A stretch of DNA of 64,000 nt from NCBI RefSeq assembly GCF_001308875.1, contig NZ_KQ465111.1, positions 62,001 through 126,000 of the forward strand, written 5' to 3'. The notes beneath the pieces were generated by a model. It saw only the letters and a program-made list of their open reading frames with translations. It was not told where the DNA came from and made no database searches. The position numbers and the translations under genes are program-made. This document shows positions 16,783-29,068 of this stretch, one piece after another. The first letter of the stretch is position 1. Each line of letters opens with the position of its first letter. Source of the DNA: Lysinibacillus sp. ZYM-1. Its GTDB lineage: Bacteria > Bacillota > Bacilli > Bacillales_A > Planococcaceae.

Positions 16783-17339
16783 TGGCTAAACAAGTATTAG
16801 AACAAACAAAAGAAAAAATGAACAAAACAATTGCAGCTTTCTCACGTGAACTATCTTCAATTCGTGCAGGTCGTGCTAACGCATCATTGTTAGATCGTAT
16901 TATGGTTGATTATTATGGTGCTCCAACACCGATCAATCAACTTGCGGGTGTTTCAGTACCGGAAGCTCGTTTATTAGTGATTACACCTTACGATAAAACA
17001 ATTTTAGGTGAAATTGAAAAAGCAATTATGAAATCAGATATCGGTATCACACCAACAAATGATGGTTCTATCATTCGCTTAATGATTCCTGCTCTTACTG
17101 AAGAGCGTCGTAAAGATTTAGTAAAGCAAGTGAAAAAAGAAGCAGAAGATGCAAAGATCGCTGTACGTAATGTTCGTCGTGATGCGAATGATGACTTAAA
17201 AAAACTTGAAAAAGCTGGCGAAATCACAGAAGACGATTTACGTGGATATGGTGAAGATATCCAAAAATTAACAGATGAATTCATTGTCAAAGTGGATCAG
17301 GTAACGAAAGATAAAGAAAAAGAAATTTTAGAGGTGTAA
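16782..17339 (+). CDS. frr: Ribosome recycling factor
   Basis: This 185-residue factor splits post-termination ribosomes together with EF-G. Diagnostic segments are [19 protein letters not shown], the [18 protein letters not shown] domain and the long helix [29 protein letters not shown]. It overlaps pyrH by one base and is followed by a terminator. Length is typical. Confidence 0.97.
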   Translation: MAKQVLEQTKEKMNKTIAAFSRELSSIRAGRANASLLDRIMVDYYGAPTPINQLAGVSVPEARLLVITPYDKTILGEIEKAIMKSDIGITPTNDGSIIRLMIPALTEERRKDLVKQVKKEAEDAKIAVRNVRRDANDDLKKLEKAGEITEDDLRGYGEDIQKLTDEFIVKVDQVTKDKEKEILEV

Positions 17340-17383
17340 ACAAGACGTTTTACATGTCTATGATGGAACTTTTTGATGAGATG

Positions 17384-17416
17384 AAGGCGTCCTATACTTT
17401 ACAGGACGTCTTTTCT
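17384..17416 (+). terminator. Intrinsic terminator after frr
   Basis: AAGGCGTCCT (17384-17393) pairs with AGGACGTCTT (17403-17412, one wobble) over a 9-base loop, leading into TTTTCTC. It ends the pyrH-frr transcript. Confidence 0.8.
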
Positions 17417-17581
17417 CTTTACCGTTCAAATATGAGCTGAATCTTAGGGAGAGAAGCATAGATGAAATATACAATGTTATGCATCTCACAAACATTGATT
17501 TTTTAACAAACTAATTCTTTAAAAATGTGTATAGTTCTAAAATACGCTAGTACATACATAGTCAATTTAGAGGGGAAAAAA

Positions 17582-17611
17582 AAGACAAAAAGCGCTTTTG
17601 TTTGTTATGAT
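17582..17611 (+). promoter_or_regulatory. Candidate promoter for uppS-cdsA
   Basis: AAGACA (17582-17587) and TATGAT (17606-17611) are 18 bases apart, with TG at 17603-17604 making an extended -10. It lies in the otherwise empty 235-base gap between the frr terminator and uppS. The -35 is weak, so confidence is limited. Confidence 0.4.
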
Positions 17612-17652
17612 AGGTTAGTATACGTCCGATTAGTTGTAGTGGGGGAGTTAGC

Positions 17653-18447
17653 ATGTTTAAAAAGCTATTAGGTAAACAAATAAATATGGATACACTATCA
17701 TTGGAGGAGCGTGTGGCCCTTTCTAAAAGCGAGCCGATTCCTGCCCATGTAGCGATTATTATGGACGGAAATGGACGTTGGGCGAAAAAACGAGCTATGC
17801 CACGTGTTGCTGGTCATCATGAAGGAATGAAGACAGTACGTAAGATCACGAGATTTGCTTCAGATTTAGGTATAAAGGTATTAACTGTATATGCATTTTC
17901 CACTGAAAACTGGAAACGACCAAAACCTGAAGTTGATTTTCTAATGCGGCTACCGGTCGAGTTTTTAGGTTCCTTTTTACCAGAAATGATGGAACGCAAT
18001 GTACGTGTCGAAATGATTGGAGACCCATCATTATTACCTGCCCATACACAAAAAGCGTTGTATGAGGCAATGGAAGAAACGAAGCATAATACAGGTCTTA
18101 TTTTAAATTTTGCGCTGAATTATGGAAGTCGTTCTGAGATGGTCAATGCCATGAAAATGATGCTTCAAAAAGTGCAGGACGGTCAATTAACGATGCAAGA
18201 CTTAACAGAAGAATGCTTAACTTCTCATTTAATGACGGCCCATTTGCCTGAACCAGATTTATTAATTCGTACAAGTGGTGAAGTACGCTTAAGTAACTTT
18301 ATGCTTTGGCAGCTTGCCTATACAGAATTTTGGTTTACAGATACATTGTGGCCAGATTTTAGTGAGGAAAACTTACTGGAAGCGGTGGAAAACTATCAAA
18401 AACGTAATCGCCGTTACGGTGGGTTGAAGGGAGAAGAAACAACTTGA
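17653..18447 (+). CDS. uppS: Undecaprenyl diphosphate synthase
   Basis: This cis-prenyltransferase adds isopentenyl units to farnesyl-PP to make the C55 lipid carrier for peptidoglycan and teichoic acids. The 264-residue protein shows the active-site motif IIMDGNGRWAKKR with Asp38, the helix VYAFSTENWKRP, and the C-terminal DLLIRTSGEVRLSNFMLWQLAYTEFWF. About 25 residues precede the conserved core, as in other Bacillus enzymes. The stop overlaps the cdsA start by four bases. Confidence 0.97.
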   Translation: MFKKLLGKQINMDTLSLEERVALSKSEPIPAHVAIIMDGNGRWAKKRAMPRVAGHHEGMKTVRKITRFASDLGIKVLTVYAFSTENWKRPKPEVDFLMRLPVEFLGSFLPEMMERNVRVEMIGDPSLLPAHTQKALYEAMEETKHNTGLILNFALNYGSRSEMVNAMKMMLQKVQDGQLTMQDLTEECLTSHLMTAHLPEPDLLIRTSGEVRLSNFMLWQLAYTEFWFTDTLWPDFSEENLLEAVENYQKRNRRYGGLKGEETT

Positions 18448-19244
18448 AACAACGAATTATCACGGCAATAATTGCAGCAGCACTTTTTATACCATTCGTT
18501 ATTTATGGGAAAGTACCATTTGCCATACTTGTGCTAGCAATGGCTATTGTCGGTTTTTATGAAATACTAAAAATGAAAGGGATTTCCATTTTTTCTGTGC
18601 CTGGCTTCTTAGGGCTAATCACCCTAATTTTGCTTGTTATACCAAAGGGCTGGAGTGACAAGGTTGTAGAAATAATAGGTTATTCGTCCAATCTAATGGT
18701 AGTCTATGGCCTGATGATGCTACTACTTATTTATGTGGTATTAGTAAAAAATAAAATAACTTTTGATGAAGTTGGCTTTATTTTATTAGGTACATTTTAT
18801 GTGGGATTAGGATTCCATTACTTAATTGAAACAAGAAATATTGGCTTAGAGTACGTAGTCTATTGTTTATTAGTTGTTTGGACTACAGATTCAGGTGCCT
18901 ATTTTGTCGGAAGAAAATTCGGTAAGAATAAGTTATGGCCTGAAATCTCACCAAAGAAAACTATTGAAGGCTTCATTGGTGGAATTGTCATTGCCGTCAT
19001 TTTTGCTGTCGGTATGCAACTCATTTACCCATTCGCAAATGGTTATATGTCACTTGTCATCGTAACGATTTTTGCCTCCATTATTGGTCAGATGGGTGAC
19101 TTGGTAGAATCCGCAATTAAGCGTCATTTTGATGTAAAGGATTCGGGTAATATTTTACCTGGGCATGGCGGGATTTTAGATCGCTTCGATAGTCTATTGT
19201 TCGTCGTGCCTCTCCTCCATTTCTTACATTTGTTTAGTAATTAA
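18444..19244 (+). CDS. cdsA: Phosphatidate cytidylyltransferase
   Basis: An integral membrane enzyme that makes CDP-diacylglycerol for phospholipid synthesis. The 266-residue protein has about eight hydrophobic segments and the CdsA signature near the C-terminus, KRHFDVKDSGNILPGHGG followed by ILDRFDSL. The start is TTG 18444, overlapping the uppS stop (TTGA), with an AAGGGAGAAG ribosome site inside uppS. It is therefore translationally coupled to uppS. Confidence 0.96.
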   Translation: MKQRIITAIIAAALFIPFVIYGKVPFAILVLAMAIVGFYEILKMKGISIFSVPGFLGLITLILLVIPKGWSDKVVEIIGYSSNLMVVYGLMMLLLIYVVLVKNKITFDEVGFILLGTFYVGLGFHYLIETRNIGLEYVVYCLLVVWTTDSGAYFVGRKFGKNKLWPEISPKKTIEGFIGGIVIAVIFAVGMQLIYPFANGYMSLVIVTIFASIIGQMGDLVESAIKRHFDVKDSGNILPGHGGILDRFDSLLFVVPLLHFLHLFSN

Positions 19245-19307
19245 TCTGAATTTTATAAGACAACTTGTTAATACATTTGCTTAGATAGAAAAAGGGGACA
19301 ATGTGTT

Positions 19308-20453
19308 GTGAAAAAAATTAGTTTATTAGGCGCAACTGGTTCAATCGGTTGGCAAACTTACGATATTTTAAAAGAACAACGTGAAGCATTTCAATTAGTA
19401 GCTTTCTCTTCAGGAAAAAACCTAGAGAAAACGCGAGAAATGATTGATAACTTGAAGCCCGAGTTAGTTTCTGTGCAGCTAGAAGAAGATGCGCTTCAGC
19501 TTGCTAAGGAGTATCCTACTATCCACTTTACCTTTGGCGCAAAAGGACTTGTCGAGGTTGCCACACATCCAGATTCGACAGTTCTTGTCAACGCTGTTTT
19601 AGGAAGTGTTGGACTGGAATCCACTTTAGCAGCCATCCGCATGGGAAAAACAATTGCTATTGCTAATAAAGAAACACTGGTGACGGCCGGTCATTTAGTA
19701 ATGGCTGAAGCGAAGAAATACAAAGCAACTATTTTACCTGTTGATAGTGAGCATTCAGCTATCTTCCAATCAATGAATGGCGAAAATCCAAAAAATATTG
19801 AACGATTGATCATTACTGCTTCAGGTGGTAGCTTCCGCGATAAAACACGGGATCAATTAAAACATGTGACTGTCGCTGACGCACTTAATCACCCGAATTG
19901 GTCTATGGGCGCAAAGATTACGATAGATTCAGCAACAATGATGAATAAAGGATTAGAAGTTATTGAAGCGCACGTATTATTTGATATGCCATATGAAAAA
20001 ATAGATGTACTTTTGCATAGAGAAAGTATTATTCACTCTCTAGTTGAGTATCATGATACTAGTGTCATTGCTCAACTAGGTACACCAGATATGCGTGTTC
20101 CTATCCAATATGCTTTAAGTTATCCAGATCGTATCCCATTACATAATGGTCAGCGACTGAATTTAGCGCAAATTGGTCAGTTACATTTTCAAGAAATGGA
20201 CTTTGAACGTTACCCAGCTTTACGTTTAGCATACGAGGCTGGTCGTACGGGTGGTACTATTTTAACAGCGATGAATGCAGCAAACGAAGCAGCAGTTGCA
20301 GCTTTTTTACAAGGGAAAATTACATTTCTTGAAATCGATGAGACCATTGAACGTGTGATGCAAGCACATCAAAACATTGCAGTACCGGATTTACAAACGA
20401 TTTTACAGGTGGACAGTGAGACAAGAAAAATAGTGTTAGACATGGTAAAATAA
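19308..20453 (+). CDS. dxr: 1-deoxy-D-xylulose-5-phosphate reductoisomerase
   Basis: The first committed enzyme of the MEP isoprenoid pathway, NADPH-dependent. The 381-residue protein has the dinucleotide motif [12 protein letters not shown], the ANKETLV segment, [11 protein letters not shown] with metal-binding Asp and Glu, and [19 protein letters not shown]. The start is GTG 19308 behind AAAGGGGAC; the nearby ATG 19301 is out of frame. It lies between cdsA and rseP as in B. subtilis and supplies precursors for UppS. Confidence 0.97.
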   Translation: MKKISLLGATGSIGWQTYDILKEQREAFQLVAFSSGKNLEKTREMIDNLKPELVSVQLEEDALQLAKEYPTIHFTFGAKGLVEVATHPDSTVLVNAVLGSVGLESTLAAIRMGKTIAIANKETLVTAGHLVMAEAKKYKATILPVDSEHSAIFQSMNGENPKNIERLIITASGGSFRDKTRDQLKHVTVADALNHPNWSMGAKITIDSATMMNKGLEVIEAHVLFDMPYEKIDVLLHRESIIHSLVEYHDTSVIAQLGTPDMRVPIQYALSYPDRIPLHNGQRLNLAQIGQLHFQEMDFERYPALRLAYEAGRTGGTILTAMNAANEAAVAAFLQGKITFLEIDETIERVMQAHQNIAVPDLQTILQVDSETRKIVLDMVK

Positions 20454-20499
20454 CGAGAGCAATATATCGTTAACTAATCGCTTTTAAAGGTGGGGTATT

Positions 20500-21762
20500 A
20501 TGCAAACAGCCATTGCATTTATTTTAATATTTGGTATGCTCGTTTTCTTCCATGAACTTGGACACTTCTTATTCGCCAAACGTGCAGGTATTCTAGTACG
20601 TGAATTTGCCATCGGAATGGGTCCTAAAATTTATGGGAAAACGCATGGAGAAACAATGTATACTATTCGTTTATTGCCAATTGGGGGATATGTACGAATG
20701 GCTGGCGAGGATATGGATGGCACTGACTTACAGCCGGGCTACAGAATTGGACTAATTGTCGATGAGGATAATATTGTTAAAAAAATTATTTTCAATCAGA
20801 ATAATAAGCAATTACCAGATTTATTATTTTTAGAAGTTGAGCGTGCTGATTTAGAAAAGGAATTGTTTGTAGAGGGTTATGATGAAGAAGAACGTTTAGT
20901 TCGTTATCAAGTAGCCAGAGATTGTGTGCTTGTGGAAAATGGTCGAGAACTTGTCATTGCGCCACATGATCGTCAATTCAACGCAAAAACAGTTGGTCAA
21001 CGAGCGATGACTATTTTTGCAGGTCCATTTTTCAACTTTATTCTTGCGTTTGTTATTTACTTAGTGATTGGATTAATTCATGGAGTACCAACAAATGAGC
21101 CAATTATCACTGAAGTAGTAGAAAATAATCCGGCTGCACAGGCAGGGATGCTAGCAGGTGATAAAGTTACAGCCATTGATGGACAAGCCGTTGACAAGTG
21201 GCAGGATTTAGCCGCTATTATTCAAGATCATCCAAACGAAGATGTTACGGTGACTGTAGATCGAGATGGACAATCTATCAACTTAAATATGACCGTGAAG
21301 GAAATCCAACAGGATGGAAAAAAATATGGTCAAATTGGTGTGCTCTACGATAGCCCGAGAGAATTTAATCCACTAAAAGCTGTTGTCTACGGGGCACAAG
21401 AAACCTATAATATGACTGTAAAAATATTTGAGCTTCTAGGTATGCTGATTACTGGTAAGTTTACAATAGATGCCCTTTCTGGTCCTGTAGGTATTTATAA
21501 AGCAACAGAGCAAGTAGCTCAGTATGGTATTATGAACTTAATGAATTGGGCTGCAATGCTAAGTATCAATCTAGGGATTATGAACTTACTTCCGTTACCT
21601 GCACTAGATGGTGGACGTTTATTGTTCTTTGGTTTTGAAGCTCTACGTGGGAAACCAATTGACCGTCAAAAAGAAGGAATTGTTCATTTTGTAGGAATCG
21701 TTCTACTCATGATTTTAATGGTTGTCGTTACATGGAATGATATACAGCGATTTTTCTTTTAA
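20500..21762 (+). CDS. rseP: Site-2 intramembrane zinc metalloprotease RseP/RasP
   Basis: The 420-residue membrane protease cleaves anti-sigma factors and leftover signal peptides within the membrane. The zinc motif HELGH (His18, Glu19, His22) lies in the first membrane helix and the third ligand Asp370 in LLPLPALDGG. A PDZ domain sits between (about 190-275: ITEVVENNPAAQAGMLAGDKV). Four membrane segments are visible. The length matches B. subtilis RasP (about 420). Confidence 0.95.
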   Translation: MQTAIAFILIFGMLVFFHELGHFLFAKRAGILVREFAIGMGPKIYGKTHGETMYTIRLLPIGGYVRMAGEDMDGTDLQPGYRIGLIVDEDNIVKKIIFNQNNKQLPDLLFLEVERADLEKELFVEGYDEEERLVRYQVARDCVLVENGRELVIAPHDRQFNAKTVGQRAMTIFAGPFFNFILAFVIYLVIGLIHGVPTNEPIITEVVENNPAAQAGMLAGDKVTAIDGQAVDKWQDLAAIIQDHPNEDVTVTVDRDGQSINLNMTVKEIQQDGKKYGQIGVLYDSPREFNPLKAVVYGAQETYNMTVKIFELLGMLITGKFTIDALSGPVGIYKATEQVAQYGIMNLMNWAAMLSINLGIMNLLPLPALDGGRLLFFGFEALRGKPIDRQKEGIVHFVGIVLLMILMVVVTWNDIQRFFF

Positions 21763-21810
21763 TCAAGACTAGCTATTTCTTAATTTACAATTAAACGGAA
21801 TTTTATTTTC

Positions 21811-21853
21811 TAGCTTTGAGCGCAATTTCTATGAAACATTGCGCTCAAAGCTA
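21811..21853. repeat. Perfect 16-bp inverted repeat between rseP and proS
   Basis: Bases 21811-21826 and 21838-21853 are perfect inverted complements around an 11-base loop. The stem is strong enough for a terminator, but the downstream side is AATTTGTTTATG rather than a clean T run. It probably ends the uppS-rseP transcript, with weaker certainty than the other terminators here. Confidence 0.6.
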
Positions 21854-21910
21854 AATTTGTTTATGCTATTGAGAGTATAAACTTATCTATTAAAAAAGGT
21901 GGAACACTGA

Positions 21911-23617
<1,707 letters not shown>

Positions 23618-23681
23618 TCACTTATCATATGATGGTTTTAAATGGAATTGAATGCTTCTAATAGAGGCTTTCATGTAATTT

Positions 23682-23690
23682 TGATAAAAT
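23682..23690 (+). promoter_or_regulatory. Candidate extended -10 element before the polC leader
   Basis: TG-A-TAAAAT (23682-23690) is an extended -10 hexamer without a good -35 (TAGAGG at 17-base spacing, 3 of 6). The start site it predicts, about 23697, falls at the first base of the structured element that follows, which is the main reason for listing it. Confidence 0.35.
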
Positions 23691-23696
23691 AGGAAT

Positions 23697-23807
23697 AAAT
23701 GAATTCGCGACAATTCTGCGGGACAGTGAGCCAAGCGAGAAATAACAGATAGTATAGACTCTCTGTTAAGCTTGAAGAGCGCCCGCAGTAAGGGAGCGAA
23801 TTTTTTT
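23697..23807 (+). ncRNA. Structured RNA element with terminator-like end, upstream of polC
   Basis: A set of nested perfect stems is visible: AATTCGC (23702-23708) with GCGAATT (23796-23802); CTGCGGG (23716-23722) with CCCGCAG (23782-23788); AAGC (23733-23736) with GCTT (23770-23773); TAACAGA (23743-23749) with TCTGTTA (23762-23768). The outer stem runs directly into seven T (23801-23807), like an intrinsic terminator. The whole element could be a roughly 110-base small RNA, or an attenuator in the polC leader. It lacks the T-box sequence and resembles no riboswitch I know. Function unknown. Confidence 0.5.
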
Positions 23808-23890
23808 CTGGAATTCTCGTCCTATGTTTAAGAAGAATTAGAATATGAGGCTTCACGGACTGCCTCCTCCTGAAAGTAGGTGTCGATAGA

Positions 23891-26800
23891 TTGGAACAGC
23901 AACAAGAGGCAAGAATGAGATTTCGAATGCTCTTGCAACAACTAGAGTTAACAGATGATGTATACATGTCATTTTTTGATGAAGGTGAATTATCACGCCT
24001 AACGGTCCATAAAAAGGATAGACTTTGGCATTTTACCATTCAATTACGAGATATACTGCCATTTCCGCTTTATCAGCTTTTCCGTACCCATTTAACGGAG
24101 AAGTTTTCAGCAATCGCACAAGTTTATACAACATTTGAGACACAAGAGAAAAGTGTAACAGAGGAACTTGTTCAAGCTTATTGGTTAAATGTCGTAGAAC
24201 AAATTGATGAGATGGCACCAACGCTGAAAAATTGTCTTATCTCTCAAGTGCCGATGTGGAATGGTCAGAAAATCACATTGTCCTGTATGCAGGAAATGGA
24301 ATTTATGATGTTAAAAACGAAGTATGCAGACAAACTAGCAGAAAGTTATTGTCAATTCGGTTTTCCAAAAATGGCGATAGACTTTGTGCTCCAAGAACAA
24401 ACGGAAGAAATGATTGCTGCTCAGGAAGCGTTTATGGAACAAAAACGTATGGAGGAAGCGGCTTTATCTCAGCAAGCGATGCAGGATTTCCAAAAACGTG
24501 AGCAAGAGAAGAAAGATAATCCAGCGATTGCGAACCTTGGTGATCGTCCATTCCAGCTTGGTATGCATATTAAAGACGATGAAATTATGGAAATTAAACG
24601 TATTGTAGAAGAAGAACGACGTGTCATTGTTGAAGGCTTTGTCTTTGATACGGAGATTAAAGTACTGAAAAGTGGCCGTTCTTTATTACAAATTAAAATT
24701 ACAGACTATACGGATTCCATCATCGTCAAAATGTTCTCCCGTGATAATGACGATGCCGAATTGATGCAACACTTAAAAAAAGGTATGTGGGTTAAAGTTC
24801 GAGGCTCTGTACAGACGGATACATTTATTCGTGATTTAATCGTCATGGCTAATGATATTAATGAAATAAAAAAGGAAACACGTCAGGATCTAGCGCCAGA
24901 GGGCGAAAAGCGAGTAGAGCTACATTTGCATACACCAATGAGCCAAATGGACGCTGTGACGCCGGTCGATCGTCTTATTGCACAGGCGGCAAAATGGGGT
25001 CATCCAGCAATAGCTATTACAGATCATGCTGTTGTACAATCCTTCCCTGAGGCGTATGCGGCAGGGAAAAAACATGGCATTAAAATAATTTATGGCCTGG
25101 AGGCTAATTTAGTCGACGATGGAGTACCTATTGCATATGCACCAGAGCATCGTTTATTAGCGGATACCACTTATGTTGTCTTTGACGTGGAAACGACGGG
25201 ATTATCAACTGCCTACGATACAATTATTGAACTGGCCGCAGTAAAAATTAAAGATGGCCATGTCATCGATAAATACGAAAGCTTTGCAAACCCACATCAT
25301 CCCCTTTCAGCAACTACCATTGAATTAACTGGTATCACAGATGATATGGTTCGCAATGCTCCAGAAGTAGAGCAAGTTATTAAAGAGTTTCATGCATTCA
25401 TTGGTGATGGAATTGTTGTCGCTCATAACGCATCCTTTGATATTGGCTTCTTATATACAGGCTATAAAAAGTTTGGTCTTGAAGGAACGACACATCCAGT
25501 CATCGATACATTAGAGCTAGCTAGATTACTGTATCCAACGATGAAGAATCACCGCTTGAATACACTTTGTAAAAAATTCAATATTGAGTTAACACAACAT
25601 CACCGAGCGATTTATGATACTGAGGCGACAGGCTATTTACTTTTACAATTATTAAAAGATGCCGATGAGTTAACCATTAAATACCATGATGATTTTAATA
25701 AACATATTGGTGGTGGCGACGCCTATAAAAAAGGCCGACCAATGCATTGTACTATTTTAGCTGTCGATAATGCGGGCTTGAAGAATTTATTTAAAATAGT
25801 TTCGCACGCCCATACAAAGACATTCTATCGAGTTCCTCGTGTGACACGGGCAGTACTAGAGCAATATCGAGAAGGTTTACTGGTCGGATCCGGTTGTAGT
25901 AACGGTGAATTATTTGAAACGATGATGAATAAATCACCTGAGGAAGCTGAGCAAGTGGCTCGATTCTATGATTACATTGAAGTACAGCCGAAAGCAGTAT
26001 ATGCACCATTAATTGAGCGCAATGTCGTGCGTGACGAATGGACATTAGAAGATATTATTCGAAAACTTGTCAAGTTAGGGAAGAAGCTTGATAAACCAGT
26101 TGTGGCAACTGGGAATGTTCATTATTTAGATCCGACAGATGCTATGTTTAGACAAATACTCATTGGTTCTCAAGGTGGCGCGAATATCTTAAATCGATCC
26201 AAGCTACCTGCGGTTCATTTTAGAACAACGGATGAAATGCTCAAAGAATTTGATTTTTTAGGACCAGATCTTGCTAAAGAAGTTGTTGTGACGAACGCAC
26301 ATAAAGTTGCTGCGAGCATTGGCGATGTAAAACCGATTAAAGATGATCTATATACTCCAAAAATTGAAGGCTCAGATGATGAAGTAACCAACTTAACCTA
26401 TGAAATGGCTCATCGTATTTACGGTGAGGAGTTACCTGAAATCGTGAAAGCACGAATTGAAAAAGAATTAAAATCGATTTTAGGACATGGTTTTGGGGTA
26501 ATTTATTTAATTTCTGCGAAGCTGGTGAAGAAATCATTAGCTGATGGTTATTTAGTAGGTTCTCGTGGTTCCGTTGGTTCCTCATTAGTCGCAACCTTTA
26601 TGGAAATTACGGAGGTCAATCCATTACCTCCTCATTATATTTGTCCGAATTGTAAACATTCCGAGTTTTTTGATGATGGTTCGGTCAGCTCAGGTTTCGA
26701 CTTGCCAAATAAAGACTGTCAGGAATGTGGAACACCTTATAAAAAAGATGGACAAGATATTCCATTTGAAACCTTCTTGGGCTTTAAAGGGGATAAAGTA

Positions 26801-28222
26801 CCCGATATCGATTTAAATTTTTCTGGTGAATATCAGCCGAAAGCTCATAACTACACAAAGGTACTATTTGGAGAAGATTATGTTTACCGTGCTGGAACAA
26901 TCGGTACGGTTGCAGAGAAAACAGCATATGGCTATGTAAAAGGCTATGCAAATGATCATAATTTACACTTCCGAGGTGCAGAAGTTGATCGTTTAGTTCA
27001 AGGTTGTACAGGAGTAAAACGTACATCGGGACAACACCCTGGAGGAATTATTGTAGTACCCGATTACATGGATATTTATGATTTCTCTCCGGTGCAGTTC
27101 CCTGCAGATGCGCAGGATGCTGAATGGCGGACAACCCATTTTGACTTCCACTCGATTCATGACAATATTTTGAAACTGGATATACTTGGACACGACGATC
27201 CGACGGTTATTAGGATGTTACAGGACTTATCTGGAATAGATCCAAAAACAATACCAACAGATGATCCTGTCGTGATGAAAATTTTTAGTTCACCAGAAAC
27301 GTTAGGTGTCACGGAAAAACAAATTGGCTGTAAGACAGGAACATTAGGTATTCCTGAATTTGGTACTCGTTTCGTACGTCAAATGCTGGAAGATACAAAG
27401 CCTTCCACATTCTCGGAGCTTGTGCAAATTTCAGGGTTATCCCATGGAACAGACGTATGGCTTGGTAACGCACAGGAATTAATTCAAAACGGTACATGCG
27501 TGCTGAAAGAAGTAATTGGTTGTCGTGATGATATCATGGTGTATTTAATATACCAAGGTCTAGAGCCATCGCTGGCATTTAAAATCATGGAGTCTGTCCG
27601 TAAAGGAAAAGGATTATCAGAGGAATTTGAAGCAGAGATGCTCGCTAATAAAGTACCAGGCTGGTATATCGAGTCATGTAAAAAGATAAAATATATGTTC
27701 CCGAAAGCCCATGCTGCAGCATATGTGTTAATGGCAGTTCGTATTGCTTGGTTTAAGGTGCATTTTCCGATCCTATACTATGCAGCATATTTCACAGTCC
27801 GTGCTGATGACTTTGATTTAATTGTCATGGTTCAAGGTTCACAAATGATTCGAGCGCGTATTGACGAAATCAATATGAAAGGTTTAGATGCCTCTACAAA
27901 AGAGAAAAACTTATTAACAGTAATGGAGCTAGCACTGGAAATGTGTGAACGTGGCATGAGCTTCCAAAAAGTTGATTTGTACCGTTCTCAGTCAAGTGAA
28001 TTTATCATTGATGGCAATACATTAATTCCACCTTTTGATGCTATTCCAGGGCTTGGTACTAACGTTGCCAAAACGATAGTAGCTGCTCGAGAAGAAGGGG
28101 AATTTTTATCGAAGGAAGATTTACAGCAACGAGGCCGTGTTTCGAAAACACTGATTGAATACATGGACCAACTTGGCTGTTTAGAAGGCATGCCTGATGC
28201 TAATCAACTATCTCTTTTTTGA
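23891..28222 (+). CDS. polC: DNA polymerase III alpha subunit, PolC type
   Basis: The 1443-residue replicative polymerase of low-GC Gram-positives has a built-in proofreading exonuclease. In order: an N-terminal domain; an OB fold at about 235-330; a PHP domain starting near 342 ([15 protein letters not shown]) split by the 3'-5' exonuclease at about 428-600 ([11 protein letters not shown]); a zinc finger near 918-955 (CPNC and CQEC); the polymerase catalytic motif PDIDLNFSG near 970; and a helix-hairpin-helix region at the end. I accept the TTG start at 23891, because [18 protein letters not shown] aligns with the B. subtilis N-terminus. The initiator and leader structure suggest moderate, possibly regulated translation. 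Confidence 0.97.
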   Translation: MEQQQEARMRFRMLLQQLELTDDVYMSFFDEGELSRLTVHKKDRLWHFTIQLRDILPFPLYQLFRTHLTEKFSAIAQVYTTFETQEKSVTEELVQAYWLNVVEQIDEMAPTLKNCLISQVPMWNGQKITLSCMQEMEFMMLKTKYADKLAESYCQFGFPKMAIDFVLQEQTEEMIAAQEAFMEQKRMEEAALSQQAMQDFQKREQEKKDNPAIANLGDRPFQLGMHIKDDEIMEIKRIVEEERRVIVEGFVFDTEIKVLKSGRSLLQIKITDYTDSIIVKMFSRDNDDAELMQHLKKGMWVKVRGSVQTDTFIRDLIVMANDINEIKKETRQDLAPEGEKRVELHLHTPMSQMDAVTPVDRLIAQAAKWGHPAIAITDHAVVQSFPEAYAAGKKHGIKIIYGLEANLVDDGVPIAYAPEHRLLADTTYVVFDVETTGLSTAYDTIIELAAVKIKDGHVIDKYESFANPHHPLSATTIELTGITDDMVRNAPEVEQVIKEFHAFIGDGIVVAHNASFDIGFLYTGYKKFGLEGTTHPVIDTLELARLLYPTMKNHRLNTLCKKFNIELTQHHRAIYDTEATGYLLLQLLKDADELTIKYHDDFNKHIGGGDAYKKGRPMHCTILAVDNAGLKNLFKIVSHAHTKTFYRVPRVTRAVLEQYREGLLVGSGCSNGELFETMMNKSPEEAEQVARFYDYIEVQPKAVYAPLIERNVVRDEWTLEDIIRKLVKLGKKLDKPVVATGNVHYLDPTDAMFRQILIGSQGGANILNRSKLPAVHFRTTDEMLKEFDFLGPDLAKEVVVTNAHKVAASIGDVKPIKDDLYTPKIEGSDDEVTNLTYEMAHRIYGEELPEIVKARIEKELKSILGHGFGVIYLISAKLVKKSLADGYLVGSRGSVGSSLVATFMEITEVNPLPPHYICPNCKHSEFFDDGSVSSGFDLPNKDCQECGTPYKKDGQDIPFETFLGFKGDKVPDIDLNFSGEYQPKAHNYTKVLFGEDYVYRAGTIGTVAEKTAYGYVKGYANDHNLHFRGAEVDRLVQGCTGVKRTSGQHPGGIIVVPDYMDIYDFSPVQFPADAQDAEWRTTHFDFHSIHDNILKLDILGHDDPTVIRMLQDLSGIDPKTIPTDDPVVMKIFSSPETLGVTEKQIGCKTGTLGIPEFGTRFVRQMLEDTKPSTFSELVQISGLSHGTDVWLGNAQELIQNGTCVLKEVIGCRDDIMVYLIYQGLEPSLAFKIMESVRKGKGLSEEFEAEMLANKVPGWYIESCKKIKYMFPKAHAAAYVLMAVRIAWFKVHFPILYYAAYFTVRADDFDLIVMVQGSQMIRARIDEINMKGLDASTKEKNLLTVMELALEMCERGMSFQKVDLYRSQSSEFIIDGNTLIPPFDAIPGLGTNVAKTIVAAREEGEFLSKEDLQQRGRVSKTLIEYMDQLGCLEGMPDANQLSLF

Positions 28223-28378
28223 GGATGAATGAGCTGCTTATTGATTCAAGGTTTGATCTGCAAGAACATTGTAATTTCAAAATCCTGTCACAATATGGGT
28301 ATCTTTAAAGAGGGAAATTTGCATTATACCCAGAACTATGCTATTCTAATGGTAATAATTTGTTGATATTTTTCCAGC

Positions 28379-28410
28379 AAAAGAGTGGGGCTTTCCCGCT
28401 CTTTTCTGTT
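28379..28410 (+). terminator. Intrinsic terminator after polC
   Basis: An 11-bp stem (28379-28389 with 28395-28405, one wobble) has a five-base loop GCTTT and ends in TTTT. It closes the polC transcript. Confidence 0.8.
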
Positions 28411-28458
28411 GTTATACCGTAGCAAAACAAATTTTGACTAACAGCAGGTAAGACCGTA

Positions 28459-28495
28459 AAATTTCACCAAAGCAACCTGGTGGAATTTCTGTTTT
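28459..28495 (+). terminator. Second hairpin with T-rich tail upstream of rimP
   Basis: AAATTTCACCA (28459-28469) pairs with TGGTGGAATTT (28478-28488, one wobble) over an 8-base loop, followed by CTGTTTTATT. It may be a backup terminator for polC or a leader hairpin of the rimP-nusA-infB operon. No convincing rimP promoter was found (TAGAAT at about 28545 lacks a well-spaced -35). Confidence 0.5.
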
Positions 28496-28567
28496 ATTAT
28501 GGTTCCTTACACCAGCAAGTTACCGTAATGAATGATTTACACGCTAGAATAGAAACAGGAGGAAATA

Positions 28568-29038
28568 ATGAGCAAAGTACCATCTTTAATTGAAGAGCTC
28601 GCTAAACCAATAGTAGATGAGTTAAATCTAGAGTTAGTGGATATAGAGTTCGTAAAAGAAGGGCGTAACTGGTTTTTACGCGTCTATGTTGATACCCCAG
28701 AAGGTGGAATTGACATTGACCAATGTGCTCAAGTTAGCGAACGACTAAGTTTGTTATTGGATGAAAAGGATCCAATTACACAAAACTATTATTTAGAAGT
28801 TTCATCACCTGGAGCGGAGCGTCCATTAAAAAAGGATGCTGATTTTGAAAAAGCAATTGGCAAGTATATTTATGTAAAAACCTATAAACCCATTAAGGAC
28901 ATGAAGGAATTCCAAGGCTACTTAACGTCATACGAGGAACATACATTAGTGATGGAAGTGCGCATTAAAACGCGTAAAATTACAGTAACAATTGAACAAG
29001 AAAAAATCGCTTTGGCACGACTAGCCATCGATTTTTAA
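28568..29038 (+). CDS. rimP: Ribosome maturation factor RimP
   Basis: A 156-residue 30S assembly factor. The N-terminal domain (LELVDIEFVKEGRNWFLRVYVDTPEGGIDIDQCAQVSERLS) and the YYLEVSSPGAERPLKKDADF segment are diagnostic, followed by a C-terminal SH3-like domain. It heads the conserved rimP-nusA-rnpM-rplGB-infB-ylxP-rbfA operon. A strong ribosome site (CAGGAGG) precedes the ATG. Confidence 0.96.
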   Translation: MSKVPSLIEELAKPIVDELNLELVDIEFVKEGRNWFLRVYVDTPEGGIDIDQCAQVSERLSLLLDEKDPITQNYYLEVSSPGAERPLKKDADFEKAIGKYIYVKTYKPIKDMKEFQGYLTSYEEHTLVMEVRIKTRKITVTIEQEKIALARLAIDF

Positions 29039-29068
29039 GCACAATGCATATTTAGGAGTGAAAACAAA

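Noticed and set aside
21763-21910. Possible T-box riboswitch before proS
   Set aside because: No T-box sequence (TGG-containing bulge) or antiterminator is visible in the 148 bases; only a plain palindrome is there.
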